A stretch of DNA of 64,000 nt from Anaeromyces robustus (Eukaryota; Neocallimastigomycota; Neocallimastigomycetes; Neocallimastigales; Neocallimastigaceae). Position 1 is the first letter of the stretch; every line of letters begins with the position of its first letter. Below, in pieces: positions 36,230 through 47,474 of this stretch. The stretch is from positions 35,001 through 99,000 of the forward strand of contig MCFG01000078.1 of NCBI GenBank assembly GCA_002104895.1. The letters run 5' to 3'. The translations under genes were made by a program, and so were the position numbers. The notes under the pieces were generated by a model that worked only from the letters and a program-made list of their open reading frames with translations, made no database searches and was not told the DNA's origin.

Positions 36230-38139
36230 ATATCATGAAACATGAAACAATTCACATTTTATATAAATTATTTATAATAAAGAATTATTAATAAAAGAAT
36301 TACTAATATGCTTATGTATTTTTTTTTATTTTTTAATTTAATAATATATAAAGTTTTACTATTATAAATTGCTTTAATATTGTTGATTTTAGATTAAACA
36401 ATATATTATATTTAATTAGGACTTTTAATAAAGATTAATACAAAAAATGATAATATTATCATATTTTGTAATAATATTAACTAGTTTAATTTAGAATAAA
36501 AAAAATAAAATATAATTACTTAAATAATAATAAATATGTTATATACTACATATTATACATTTTATAATACAAATGGGTAACAATTTGAACAAAAAAAATT
36601 TTTTATCACAAAATTCTTAAAGAAAAAGATACACATTTTGTTTTTTATTATTTCTTGATTTTATTATTAATACAAAAAAAGAAAAGATATACAAAATAAA
36701 ATAATATATATAATAATTTTATACTGTAGGCTTATTAATTATGATAAATGATAAATTATTTTATATATATTTATTTTTTAATAATATATAAAGTTTTATT
36801 TTTAATATTGTTAGCTATTTAAAGTTAAAAAAAAATATATTAAATTTAATTATTATGTATTACTTTTAAAATATGATAATATTATCACAATTACTATGAT
36901 ATTAATTAATATTTGTCATATTAATTATGATATTAATTTATATCTGTCATATTAATTATAACAATTACCATATTTATAAAGATATTAATAATTTTTCATA
37001 ACATTTTCAATAACGCTTTTAATTAATTGTTTTATATGTTTAGATTGTAATTATGTTTTTTTTTTTTTTTTTTTTTTTAAATTATTATTATTATATGATA
37101 TAATAAACATTAAAAATTTGTAGTTAAAAAATTAAGTCATAAAAAAATAAATAATTATTATTTAATAAATGATATTTTATTTGTATTTATTTATTATAGA
37201 CTTTTTATATTTATATATATAAGAAAATTAATAGTATAATTACTATACTAAGAACAATAAATAAATCCTTAAATTTTAATATTATATAAGTTATAATATA
37301 TAACTTCATAATATTTTAAATATTTAATATTTATAGGTTTTATTATATAATAAATGAAAAATGTTTTATACTCATTATTTATATTTTATTTTTATTAAAT
37401 CATATTCATATAAATAAATATATATATATTAATATAATATTAAAAAGAATTTTACTTTTTAATTTTCTTTTGTTAAACTAAATAATTTTGATATACCAAA
37501 ACAACCAAAGTTTATAATTAATACATAATCAAATATACACTAACTTATTTATATTTAATTGAATAATATATATCAAATAAATAATATATCGATTTTTATA
37601 GATAATAAATATATTATATTATAGTATATTATTATAAAAATTATTCGAAATGCAAATAATATAAATTTAATATAAATTTTGTATAATTAAAATGTTCTTT
37701 TTTTTTAAGAAAAAAAAAATTTAAAACAAAAATAAAAAAATATATATACAATATACAATAATTAAATAAAATAAAATATATTGTAATCTAATATATATTT
37801 AAAAGTTCACTTGTAATAATAATTAATTACAAATAATATTATTTATTTTAATATAAATATTTAATTTAATTTATAATAGAAATGTATCTTCTTCTGTATA
37901 AACTTTAAATTTAAATCAAGCATTTCAAAATAAAATAAAAAAAATAAAATAAAAATAAAATAAGTAAAAAGTGAAAAATAAAATAATTAAAATGATAGAA
38001 ATAAATATATTAAATACATGGATATTGTAAATAAATGTAGTAATATTCATGTATTTAATATATTATTTAATACATAGATGTTACTAGAATTAAATTTCAT
38101 TTTATTATTTATATATTTATATAAAAAATGATAAATATC

Positions 38140-38300
38140 AATTTATTAATATTGAAAACATGGGTAAATTAACTTCAGCAAAATATCTAGGTTATAATAC
38201 TCCTAATAATGGTAAATATATATGAATCATACTTTATCTTATTATATATGTGAAGTTAATTGGTGTTTGGTATCTTTTTTATTAATACAAAAATAAACCC
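38140..38300 (+). pseudogene. Relic of a fourth membrane-protein gene
   Basis: The DNA aligns with the copy 1 region coding residues about 68-120: GGTAAATTAACTTCAGCAAA and the following bases correspond to GKLTPAKYPGYDYP, then CTTTATCTTATTATATATGT to ALSRVAYYTC, then AATTGGTGTTTGGTATCTTT to IGDWYL. The reading frame is interrupted and neither end of the gene is present. An A-rich segment at about 37930-37980 resembles the leader of the intact copies. Downstream, 38574-38690 resembles 21634-21740 after copy 2 (GGCTTGTAT, then TTTTATTATATTTT). It sits where the divergent partner of phosphatase copy 3 should be, so it is the decayed fourth unit of the array. Confidence 0.75.
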
Positions 38301-38947
38301 AAAAACATTATAAATCATATAAATATTATAATAATATTATTATTATAATATTAAAATAATACTAAAAAAAGTATTTTAAATATAAAAATTAAAATTTTAT
38401 TTAAATATACAAATTTTAATTTTCTATGAAGTAAAAAAAAAATTATATAAAAATAAAAATATAAATATATATAAAACAAGAAAATTATATTATAAATATT
38501 AAAATTAATCAATTAATTAAATAATTAATTAAAATTTTTTTAATATTTAAAATAAATTAAATATATTAATATTGGGCTTGTATGACAAATATGGCTAAAT
38601 AAATTTCGACATACCTTGAAAATAATATTAAAACAAAATTTATATAAATTTTATTATATTTTATGTAAATTTAAATTTAAACAGAATAAAAAAATTACAC
38701 TTTTAAATATTTTAAACTTTATAATAATAAATCTACTTTAACATAATATAAAAGAAATTAACTAATATATATATATATATATATACTGTTTTATTATTAT
38801 AAATTATCTTTAATAATCTTGTCAGTTTTTATTATAGAAATATTATTATATAATATATAATATATATAAATAATATAAATGATATTTTTGACTTTTGTGA
38901 TAATATCATATATATTTTGGTAATGATTAAAATTTTTTTTAAATGTC

Positions 38948-38989
<42 letters not shown>

Positions 38990-40161
38990 ATTATTTTATT
39001 ATATTAATTAAATAAGATTTAACGATCGACGCCTCTGTTATTACGGTTTTATGTATAGACTTTATTTTGAAATGGTTTCAAATATTAATTAATCCATTTA
39101 AAGTGAAAAAAAAAATAGTCATAAAAGTCACCCATTTGAATAACAATAGATATATAGACATATACAAAAAAAATTTAAAATTCATAACCTTAAAATTGTA
39201 ATTAATTTCTATGAAAACGATAAAAAGTAAAATGACCATTGGTTTTTATTTACTATCAGAAACTATTAAAAAAAATCGGCTAATTTACCCGTTCTTAAAA
39301 GGTTTATTGAGTGTTGAAGCCGTTATATTGGAATAAATGAGTCAGTCACATAAAAAATCTAAAAAAAAAAAAAGAAAAAAAAGAAAAAAAAGCATTATAC
39401 TCTCAAATAAATTTATTGTGCAACCTTTTTATTTAGTTACACAATGTATATATATGTAGTAATATTTGTTTGTTGTTACACAATGATCAATTAATATTTT
39501 TTTTTTTGTTCGTTTTTCAAATAATATATTCATATTAAAAATTTTGGTCACTATTATTTTTAATTTAAAAATCATTTATAAACAAATCATACTTACTTTA
39601 ATAATAAGACCTTTAAACTTTTCTTTATTTATTATGATGATCAATTAAATAAAATATAATCAATATAATTTTTTAGTGAGAAAAAAAAATTTAAAAAAAA
39701 ACAGCAACTTATCAATAACTTTTTCTTTTTTTTATTTTATATGTTAAAAAAAATTGTGTTTATATTAAATATAGATAAATAATTAAACAGAATCGTAAGA
39801 TTTTTTTTTTTTTCAAATCAAGAAATATTAAAATATGTATATTCATTATATAATGTCTAATACTCTTCTTTGACAAATTTTTCTAATAGAAATTAAAAAA
39901 AAATTTATTTTAATTTTTTTTAATCTTTTTTATATTTTTTTTTTAAGCACACAATTTGTACATCATCTTTATTGAATTTAAATATTAATATACATGAATC
40001 ATATAAAAAAAAAATAAACACACACAAAAAAAACAAATAATAAAAAAAATGATCTTATTAAGAAAAACCAGATAAACATTATAGATAATAATGAATAATA
40101 CTGGAGAGTATAATGTAGTATATAGTAATATACACATAAATCAAAAAAAAAAAAACAATAA

Positions 40162-40396
40162 ATCCATACTAGCCCTAAATTAAAGAACAATATATCATCT
40201 GCAAATAGTCCATCACAACAATATTCAGAGTATCAAATTTCAACACCATTTATTCAAGCAATTATTGAAGATGTCGTTTATAAACAGATTAAAAAAAGTA
40301 TAGAAGATAAGGGACATCCTTGTTCGAATTCCTTTAAGTATACTAAATGAATCAGAAAATTGTCCATTAATTTTAACACAAAGCTTTAGAAGATAA
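40162..40396 (+). pseudogene. Coding-like fragment of unknown origin
   Basis: One frame reads SPSQQYSEYQISTPF and IQAIIEDVVYKQIKKSIEDK, then closes. An overlapping frame continues with RIPLSILNESENCPLILTQS. The composition is unlike the surrounding low-complexity DNA and the two readings look like parts of one protein, so this is probably a decayed host gene fragment. No family recognised, and no start codon or flanking exons are visible. Confidence 0.35.
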
Positions 40397-40489
40397 AGTA
40401 TAAGTTCTCTAAAAATTGAAAAACACTTTCCTTGTATAATAAAAGCACAAAAAAATTTTTATCTATATATGAATACACATTAAATAAAA

Positions 40490-40842
40490 AAAAAAAGTTT
40501 TTTTTTGTTTTGTTTCGTTTTATTATAATTTTTTTTTCTTTATTTGTATTTTATTTTCATTTATTTTACTTTTATTTTTATTTTTTTATTATTTTTATTT
40601 ATAATTTTTTTTTTATTTTTATTTATTATTTTTTTTTTATTTATTTGTTTTTTTTTTTTTTTTTTTTTTTTATTTTTAATTTTGTTTTAATTTTAATTTT
40701 AATTTATTAATATATAGTTGTTACCTATTTTTAATTTATTTCACTTATTTATTTTTCTATATATTTACATATTTTTTATTTATTTACTTATTTACTTATT
40801 TACTTATTATTTACTTATTTTTATATTTATATTTATATTTAT

Positions 40843-40891
<49 letters not shown>

Positions 40892-42600
40892 TTTTATTTT
40901 TTATTTTATTTTAATTAATTAATCATTCCTTTTATTTTATTCATTTATTTATTCTATTTAATCATATTACTATAGTTATATATATTATTAGTTCTTTTCT
41001 TATCTATTTTTTTTTTTTCACTTTACTATTTTTCTAGACTATTTTTATTGTTTCTTATTTGTTTATTTGAATTCTTTTTATTTGTTTTTCTTTTTTCTTT
41101 TATTTTTTTTATTATTTTATTTTTGTTTTTTTATTTTTTTGTTTTGCTTTTTTGCTTTTTTGCTTTTTTGCTTTTTTGCTTTTTTGCTTTTTTTGTTATT
41201 GTTATTGTTTTGTATTGGTTTTGTTTTTGTTTTTCTTATTTTGGGTTCTTGGATTTTTATTATTATTATTTATTATTTTGATTTTATATCAAAGTATGAT
41301 TTTTTTTTTTTTTTTTATTTGTTTTTTGTTTGTTTGTTTTGTTTGTTTTGTTTGATGTTATATTTTTTTTTCCTCTTTTTATTTAGAGAAAGAAAAATAC
41401 ATATTTTGTTTATTTTGTTTTTTTTTTTTTTTATCATATTAAATATTAAATTTTCTTTATCTTGGGTATCTTAAACGAAAAAAAAAAAAAAAAAAAAAAT
41501 TACTAATATTAATTCATTTTTACCTTTTTTTTTTTTTTTTTTTTTTTTCATTTAACCATTATATATTAAAATAAATAATAATAATAATAAGTAATAAATA
41601 AAACTTAATTAAAAAAAAGAGAAAAGAAAAAATATATATATAAATATATATATTATTATTATAAAAAGCCATTTCTAAATCTTTAAATAAATATTTTTTC
41701 TTACTCAAAAAAAAAAAAAAAAAAGAGTAATATATATTAATATTTAACAAATTACTTTCTCTTCTTTGTTTTATAGTATTAAATACATATAGAAATATAA
41801 ATTTTAATATGTATATAATTAAAATAATTATATTTTATTTAAAATTAATACATCATTATTAAAATATTAATATTTACTAATCTTTTTATTATTATTATTA
41901 TTATAATTATTATTAACTATTATTATTATTATTATTTTATTTATTTATTTACTATTATAATTGTCAAAAAATTTATATTTTTAAAATGCCTTTTTTCTTT
42001 TTCTAAAAAAAAAAAAAAAACTAAAATAAATTAAAAAATTGATATAATAAAAAATAATATAGCAAAAAATAAAAAAGTTTTTTTTTTTTTAAAAAAAAAA
42101 AAAAAGTATAAAAATAAAAGAAAAAACATATTTATTAAAAAAAAAAATAAAATAAAATAAGTATATAAAATTTAAATTTTAATTTTTTTTTATTCTGTTA
42201 TTATTCTTTTTTTCTTTTATCTTTTGTTTTTTATCTTTTTTTTTTTTTTTTTTTTTTACTATTTTTTTTTTACTATTTATTTTTTTTTCAAATCAAAAAT
42301 AAAATAATAATAAAAAAAATTATTTTTTGCTTTTTCTTAATTTAAAAAATTTCTTTCGTTTTTATAGATTACTGTTTTATACGTGATATTAATTGTTTTT
42401 TCTTTTTTGTTTTTTCTTATCATTTTTGTTTTCTTTTTTTTTTTTTTCTTCTTTTTTATTTTTTGTTTCTTTTTTTTTTTAATTATTGTAATTTTCGCTT
42501 TTTTTTATTTTCTTTTTTTTTTGAATTTTTTTGAATTCTTCGTTTGTGTTAATTTTGTTATTAGATTAATTCTTTTATTACTGTTTTGATATTATATTTC
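40490..42600. other. T-dominated tract downstream of the Ca2+-ATPase
   Basis: Over about 2 kb the plus strand is overwhelmingly T, with dispersed A, G and C and few long A-runs, including an 8-bp repeat (GCTTTTTT)n at about 41146-41194. Long Phe/Leu/Ile frames here are artefacts of composition. Confidence 0.6.
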
Positions 42601-43005
42601 TCTTTCATTTTATTAAAAATAAAAATATTTTTTTAATATCTTAAAAATATATTCTATTTTTTTTTTTTTTTTTTTATAAAAAAATAAAAATAAAATTATA
42701 ATCAAATTTTGCCATATATTTAGATAATTATATTATATAGCAATTTTTTCTAAAAAAAAAAAAAAAATAGATAAAAAATTCAAGATAATAAAACTTAACA
42801 AAATATGGGAGAAAAATTATAATGATAATTAAAATAGGTATATATTTTATAAATATTGATAAAAAATTAAATTAAAAAAAAAATATAAAAAATAGTCGGT
42901 CTAATAATATATTGATAAGAAATAACATATATATAGAAAAAAAAATATTATATTATATATTATAACTAGTGATATTTTTTTTTCATTGATATATATATAT
43001 TAAAA

Positions 43006-46000
43006 TTAAACTTCATTATTTTCTCTTCTTTGTCTTTCAACACCAACCATAGCAACCTTCCAGGCTTGCTTGGCATTAAAAACAGCTGGAGCTGGAGCTG
43101 TCATTGCTCTATTAGCAGCAAATGAGGCAACTCTTCCGTTTAAGTCACCAGTTGCTGAAGTTTGTACACGTAAATTGCTGGAACTGTTCATAGCTCTTTG
43201 AGAACGTCCACCGTGAAGAGCTCCGAAGAGAGTACCACCAAGAGCAATATCCCAATTACGTTGGGCAATACCCTTTCTTCTTATTGAGGATGACATAGAG
43301 AAGCTAGTATTAGTACGTACTGGAGTTGGTTGTAAGAAGTCTGGTAATGGTTGAGTGAAGTCAACTGGTTCAGCAGCAGCTGGAGCCTTTGGTAAGCAAG
43401 CAGAGAAGACACTGTCTGGAATCATACGAATGAACATACCAAGTGGGATAGAAACAGCACCAAGAAGAATACAAATTGCCCATTGTCCTACAGTTAATGG
43501 AACAGTCTTGAAGGCATTACCACCGAAAGTAACGATAAGGAATTGAGCGATACAAATGAAGAGGAAGATACAAATGAAGTAAGCATTTCTGTGAATACCA
43601 GCGAAAATGTTTAAGCGATTATCAATTCTACGACAGTTAACTTCATTAAAGATTTGAAGGAATACAAAAGTATTGAATACCATAGTCTTTAAGCGAAGCT
43701 TTTGGTCATCGAAGTTCTTCTTAACGATATCACTACATCCATCACATGATTTTAAGATACCACCGTTTGCCTTTAAATCTGGTAACCAATGTTCAAAGAT
43801 GTATGGACCAGCGAATAAGAGAGCAAAGTTAATAATAACTTGGAAGAGAGCTTCAGATATAATCATTTTCCACATAGTATGAGTAATTAATGGAGATCTC
43901 TTGTTCTCTGGTGGTCTTAATAACATATCTTGAGTTGGTTTTTCAGTAGCAAGAGCTAAAGCGGCAAGAGTATCCATAATTAAGTTAACCCAAAGTAATT
44001 GTACAGCAGTTAAAGCAGAACCGTTTTCACCATCGAAAATAGCAGAAATGAAAGTAACAATAACAGCAGTAATATTTACAGTCAATTGGAATTGAAGGAA
44101 CTTCTTAACAGAATCATTGACACTACGACCCCATAATAAAGCCTTAACAATACTAGAGAAGTTATCATCCATCAAAATAATAGAAGAAGCTTCCTTGGCA
44201 ACTTCAGTACCAGCAATACCCATAGAGAAACCAACATCAGCCATTTTTAAGGCTGGACCATCATTAGTACCATCACCAGTTACAGCTACAGTTTCACCTA
44301 AATACTTTAATCTACCAACTAAAATTTGTTTATCAGTTGGAGATGAACGAGCTAAAACTTGAAGACGTGGAAGAATTTCATCCATTTCTTCTTCAGTTAA
44401 AGTTCTGAACTTTGGACCTTCCATAGCAATACCACCTTGAGTGTAAATACCACACTTAGTAGCAATAGCACGAGCAGTATTAATGTTATCACCAGTAACC
44501 ATACGAACAACAACACCAGCATTTCTACAGGTAGCAACAGCTTCTGGAACACCTGGACGTACTGGATCTTCAATACCAACAAGACTCATGAAAGTAAGGT
44601 TTTTGTTACCAATTTCAGTAAGAGCAGCGTTGTGAGATAAGATTTCATCATCAGTAAGGTTTGGAATTTCTGGTAATTCATCAACAACTTGAGAATCATC
44701 AATTTCTTTCATAAACTTAGCAAGATTATCTTCTTCAACTGGAACACCTTTTTCTAAAGCCATTCTTTCAGCCATTTCACGTTTAATATGTTCCATTTGT
44801 TCAGCACGAATTGCATCAATAACCTTTTGCTTAACTTCTCCATGAAGATAGGCTTCAAATTCATCTTCTTCGAAATCACGGTAAGCTAAACTGAAAGTAC
44901 GTAAAGATTCATTGGCAAAACGTTCAATAATGTTGTTATTGTAATCTTCGGCAAGAGCCTTGGTAAGTGGAACAATAGTTGGTAATTCTGGGGCCTTAGT
45001 CTTTCCTTGGAATTTGAAACCACCTTCTGGTAATAATAAAGCTTTAGTACTGTAACGTAAAACAATTTCACTAGCACCCTTAACATGAATACGGTAGAAG
45101 CTACCAGTACCAGTTCCCTTAGCGCTACGGTCAACCTTAATAAGAGTAGCCATACTTTTCTTAGCAGAAGAGAATGGATATACTTGTACAGTTTGGTAAC
45201 ACTTATTATCTCTGTAAGATCTGTAATCAATACCCATAGCCTTAGTCATTCCTAATAAAGCAGTTTCACTCTTAGAACCAATAAAGTCAACTTTACCATC
45301 ATCAGTTTCACCTTCAAAGGCAGTAGAATTAATAGAAATACCTTCAACTAAAACATCTAATAATTCAGCACCATCCTTAATTTCCTTGTTAGATGGATCA
45401 GTCTTACCCTTAATGTTTCTTAAATCATCAGCTAATCTAGCAATTTGTTCTGGACCTTCAAAACCAAAGTATCTACCAGCAACACCCTTAACAACAGTCA
45501 TCTTGTTTTGAGTTAAAGTACCAGTCTTATCAGAACAAACAGTAGTAGCACCACCCATAGTTTCACAAGCGTTTAAGACACGAACAAGGTTATTATCTTT
45601 AAGCATACGAGTAGTAGCAAATGCAAGAGCTAAAGTAACAGCAAGTGGTAAACCTTCTGGTACAGCGACAACGACAACAGTAATAGCAGAAATGAAAATC
45701 TTAACAACTTCACCTAAAACTACTGGGAATTTCTTATCATCAGGATTATTGGTTGTGCAGAGCTTGTAAATATACTTAATAATTAAAATAATAAACATAA
45801 GAACAGCAGCAGCAGTACCAATAACAGCAATTTTTTCAGCTAAAGCATTTAATTTAACTTGAAGAGGAGTATCTTCATCTTCGGTACGTAAACTCATCAT
45901 AGTCTTACCGTGGAAAGAGTTAGTACCAACGGCTGTAACAAGGAATGAACCAACACCTTCAGTAACTTTACTACCACTAAGAATAAATTGGTCCTTGTCG

Positions 46001-46677
46001 TGGGCCTTTTCAATAGTATCACTTTCACCAGTAGCAGCAGATTCATCACACTTTAAATTATGACCTTGAATGAAAATACCATCAGCACAAAGCATATCTC
46101 CTGGTTCTAATAATAAAACATCACCAACTTGTACATCGAAAACAGAAATCATAACACTTTCTCCACCACGAAGGGCCTTAACCTTACGGTCATCTTTCTT
46201 GGCATTTAAAGCACGGAATTGTTTTTCCTTTTGGTAATCATTAACACTACCAGCAGTAATAACAATAAATACAGATATAAGAATGGCTACACCTTCAATC
46301 CAGTGAACTTTTGGTTCATCATTGTTTTCACTACCTGGACCAAAATCTTCATATAAACCAATACTTAATGAAACAATAGCAGCAATAGATAAGATAATCA
46401 TAATCTTATCATGAAGTGCTATCCACATTAATTCAAGTAAACTTTTAGATTTGGTTTCTGGTAAAACATTTCTACCAAATACAGCTTCACGATCAGCGAA
46501 TGGATTTTCACCTTCCTTACTTATTGGTAAACCTGTCTTAACATCTACCTTTAAAGCATTAGCAATACCCTCTAAACCTCCATATTTTTGTAATAATTCT
46601 GGATTTTTTGGATCCACAAGTTCAGACAATTGTTGTGCTGTGAACTTGAAAGGATTTTCTGTTGTATTATCTTCCAT
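43006..46677 (-). CDS. PMC1: Plasma-membrane/vacuolar-type Ca2+-transporting P-type ATPase (type IIB, PMCA)
   Basis: An intronless gene of 1223 residues. It pumps Ca2+ out of the cytosol using an aspartyl-phosphate intermediate. Visible hallmarks: actuator TGES (216-219), PEGLPL (340-345) in the ion-binding helix, phosphorylation motif CSDKTGTLTQ with Asp383, nucleotide-binding KGASE, hinge TGDGTNDGP, and membrane helices near 90-108, 128-142, 284-305, 323-345 and about six near the C-terminal end. The N-terminal segment is short. The C-terminus (after about 1090) is basic, with Trp-containing stretches RNWDIALGGTLFGALHGGRS and QAWKVAMVGVERQRR, which could be a calmodulin-binding autoinhibitory region as in animal PMCAs (inference). 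Codons are strongly skewed to AAG, TTC, GCC, GGT and CCA, unlike other genes in the window, which suggests high expression. The symbol follows the yeast type IIB pump. Confidence 0.95.
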   Translation of the reverse strand: MEDNTTENPFKFTAQQLSELVDPKNPELLQKYGGLEGIANALKVDVKTGLPISKEGENPFADREAVFGRNVLPETKSKSLLELMWIALHDKIMIILSIAAIVSLSIGLYEDFGPGSENNDEPKVHWIEGVAILISVFIVITAGSVNDYQKEKQFRALNAKKDDRKVKALRGGESVMISVFDVQVGDVLLLEPGDMLCADGIFIQGHNLKCDESAATGESDTIEKAHDKDQFILSGSKVTEGVGSFLVTAVGTNSFHGKTMMSLRTEDEDTPLQVKLNALAEKIAVIGTAAAVLMFIILIIKYIYKLCTTNNPDDKKFPVVLGEVVKIFISAITVVVVAVPEGLPLAVTLALAFATTRMLKDNNLVRVLNACETMGGATTVCSDKTGTLTQNKMTVVKGVAGRYFGFEGPEQIARLADDLRNIKGKTDPSNKEIKDGAELLDVLVEGISINSTAFEGETDDGKVDFIGSKSETALLGMTKAMGIDYRSYRDNKCYQTVQVYPFSSAKKSMATLIKVDRSAKGTGTGSFYRIHVKGASEIVLRYSTKALLLPEGGFKFQGKTKAPELPTIVPLTKALAEDYNNNIIERFANESLRTFSLAYRDFEEDEFEAYLHGEVKQKVIDAIRAEQMEHIKREMAERMALEKGVPVEEDNLAKFMKEIDDSQVVDELPEIPNLTDDEILSHNAALTEIGNKNLTFMSLVGIEDPVRPGVPEAVATCRNAGVVVRMVTGDNINTARAIATKCGIYTQGGIAMEGPKFRTLTEEEMDEILPRLQVLARSSPTDKQILVGRLKYLGETVAVTGDGTNDGPALKMADVGFSMGIAGTEVAKEASSIILMDDNFSSIVKALLWGRSVNDSVKKFLQFQLTVNITAVIVTFISAIFDGENGSALTAVQLLWVNLIMDTLAALALATEKPTQDMLLRPPENKRSPLITHTMWKMIISEALFQVIINFALLFAGPYIFEHWLPDLKANGGILKSCDGCSDIVKKNFDDQKLRLKTMVFNTFVFLQIFNEVNCRRIDNRLNIFAGIHRNAYFICIFLFICIAQFLIVTFGGNAFKTVPLTVGQWAICILLGAVSIPLGMFIRMIPDSVFSACLPKAPAAAEPVDFTQPLPDFLQPTPVRTNTSFSMSSSIRRKGIAQRNWDIALGGTLFGALHGGRSQRAMNSSSNLRVQTSATGDLNGRVASFAANRAMTAPAPAVFNAKQAWKVAMVGVERQRRENNEV

Positions 46678-47442
46678 TTATATATATATAACTATAATAC
46701 TATTAATTTAATAATTAATAAATAAAAAAAATATAAAAATAATTAATATATTATAAAAAATTTTTAGTTTATTTTTGTTCTTTTACTCTTAACTTCTCTA
46801 TTTTATTTATTCTTTTAACTATTATATTTGACAAATCCTTTACATTTCCATTGATAATACTTTTATTTATAATATTTTTATGCATATTACTACTCTATTT
46901 ATAATTTCATTATAAATTATTTTTTATATTATTTTCAATTTAAATTAAATTTAAATATAAATTAAATTTGTAAAATATATATCTAAAATATTTCAATCTT
47001 TCTATTCTTCTATCCATCAATTATTCTTTTCTTTTAAATATAAATAATCACTTATATAAAAATGACAAATTGTTAAATATAAATTATTCTCATTTTAATC
47101 TACTTTTATTAACTAATGTATTCATCTTTATTATATATATTTATTCACATTTTTATTATATATTTATTTTGTTTTTTTATCTCTTATTAATAAATACTTA
47201 TGCACATAAATTAAACAATAAAAAAAAATAAACAAATAGAATTAATATTCGATTGAAATTGCTTACATATTGAGTTAATCTATTGATTTGGAATACGAAT
47301 ATAAATAAAAAGAATGAAAATAAATTAAAATAAATAAATAATATTTATTTCTATCTTTTCTATTTTAAAATTTTTTATTTAATAAATATATTTTTTTTTA
47401 ATTTAATTTTTTTTTTTATTTTCTTTTATATATTATTTCTAT

Positions 47443-47474
<32 letters not shown>

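Larger units (their letters stand above)
35152..43005. other. 7.9-kb spacer between phosphatase copy 3 and the Ca2+-ATPase
   Basis: This region contains the T-rich leader of the phosphatase (35200-35340), a 47-bp hairpin-bearing tandem repeat (36108-36229), two related blocks at 36341 and 36781, the relic of membrane-protein copy 4, a 39-A run near 38949-38987, a block of more complex sequence at 39010-39350, a coding-like fragment at 40162-40396, and about 2 kb of T-dominated DNA at 40490-42600 just past the ATPase stop. Confidence 0.55.

Noticed and set aside
38949-38987. Long A-run as a retroposition tail
   Set aside because: Runs of similar size occur throughout the window without any copied sequence or target duplication beside them.
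40432-42589. Several plus-strand Phe/Leu-rich frames of 60-135 codons
   Set aside because: They lie in T-dominated DNA and consist of Phe, Leu, Ile and Tyr runs without any domain; such frames arise by chance in this composition.
43355-46711. Antisense and alternate frames within the Ca2+-ATPase
   Set aside because: They are shadows of a strongly coding frame with biased codons and lack independent support.
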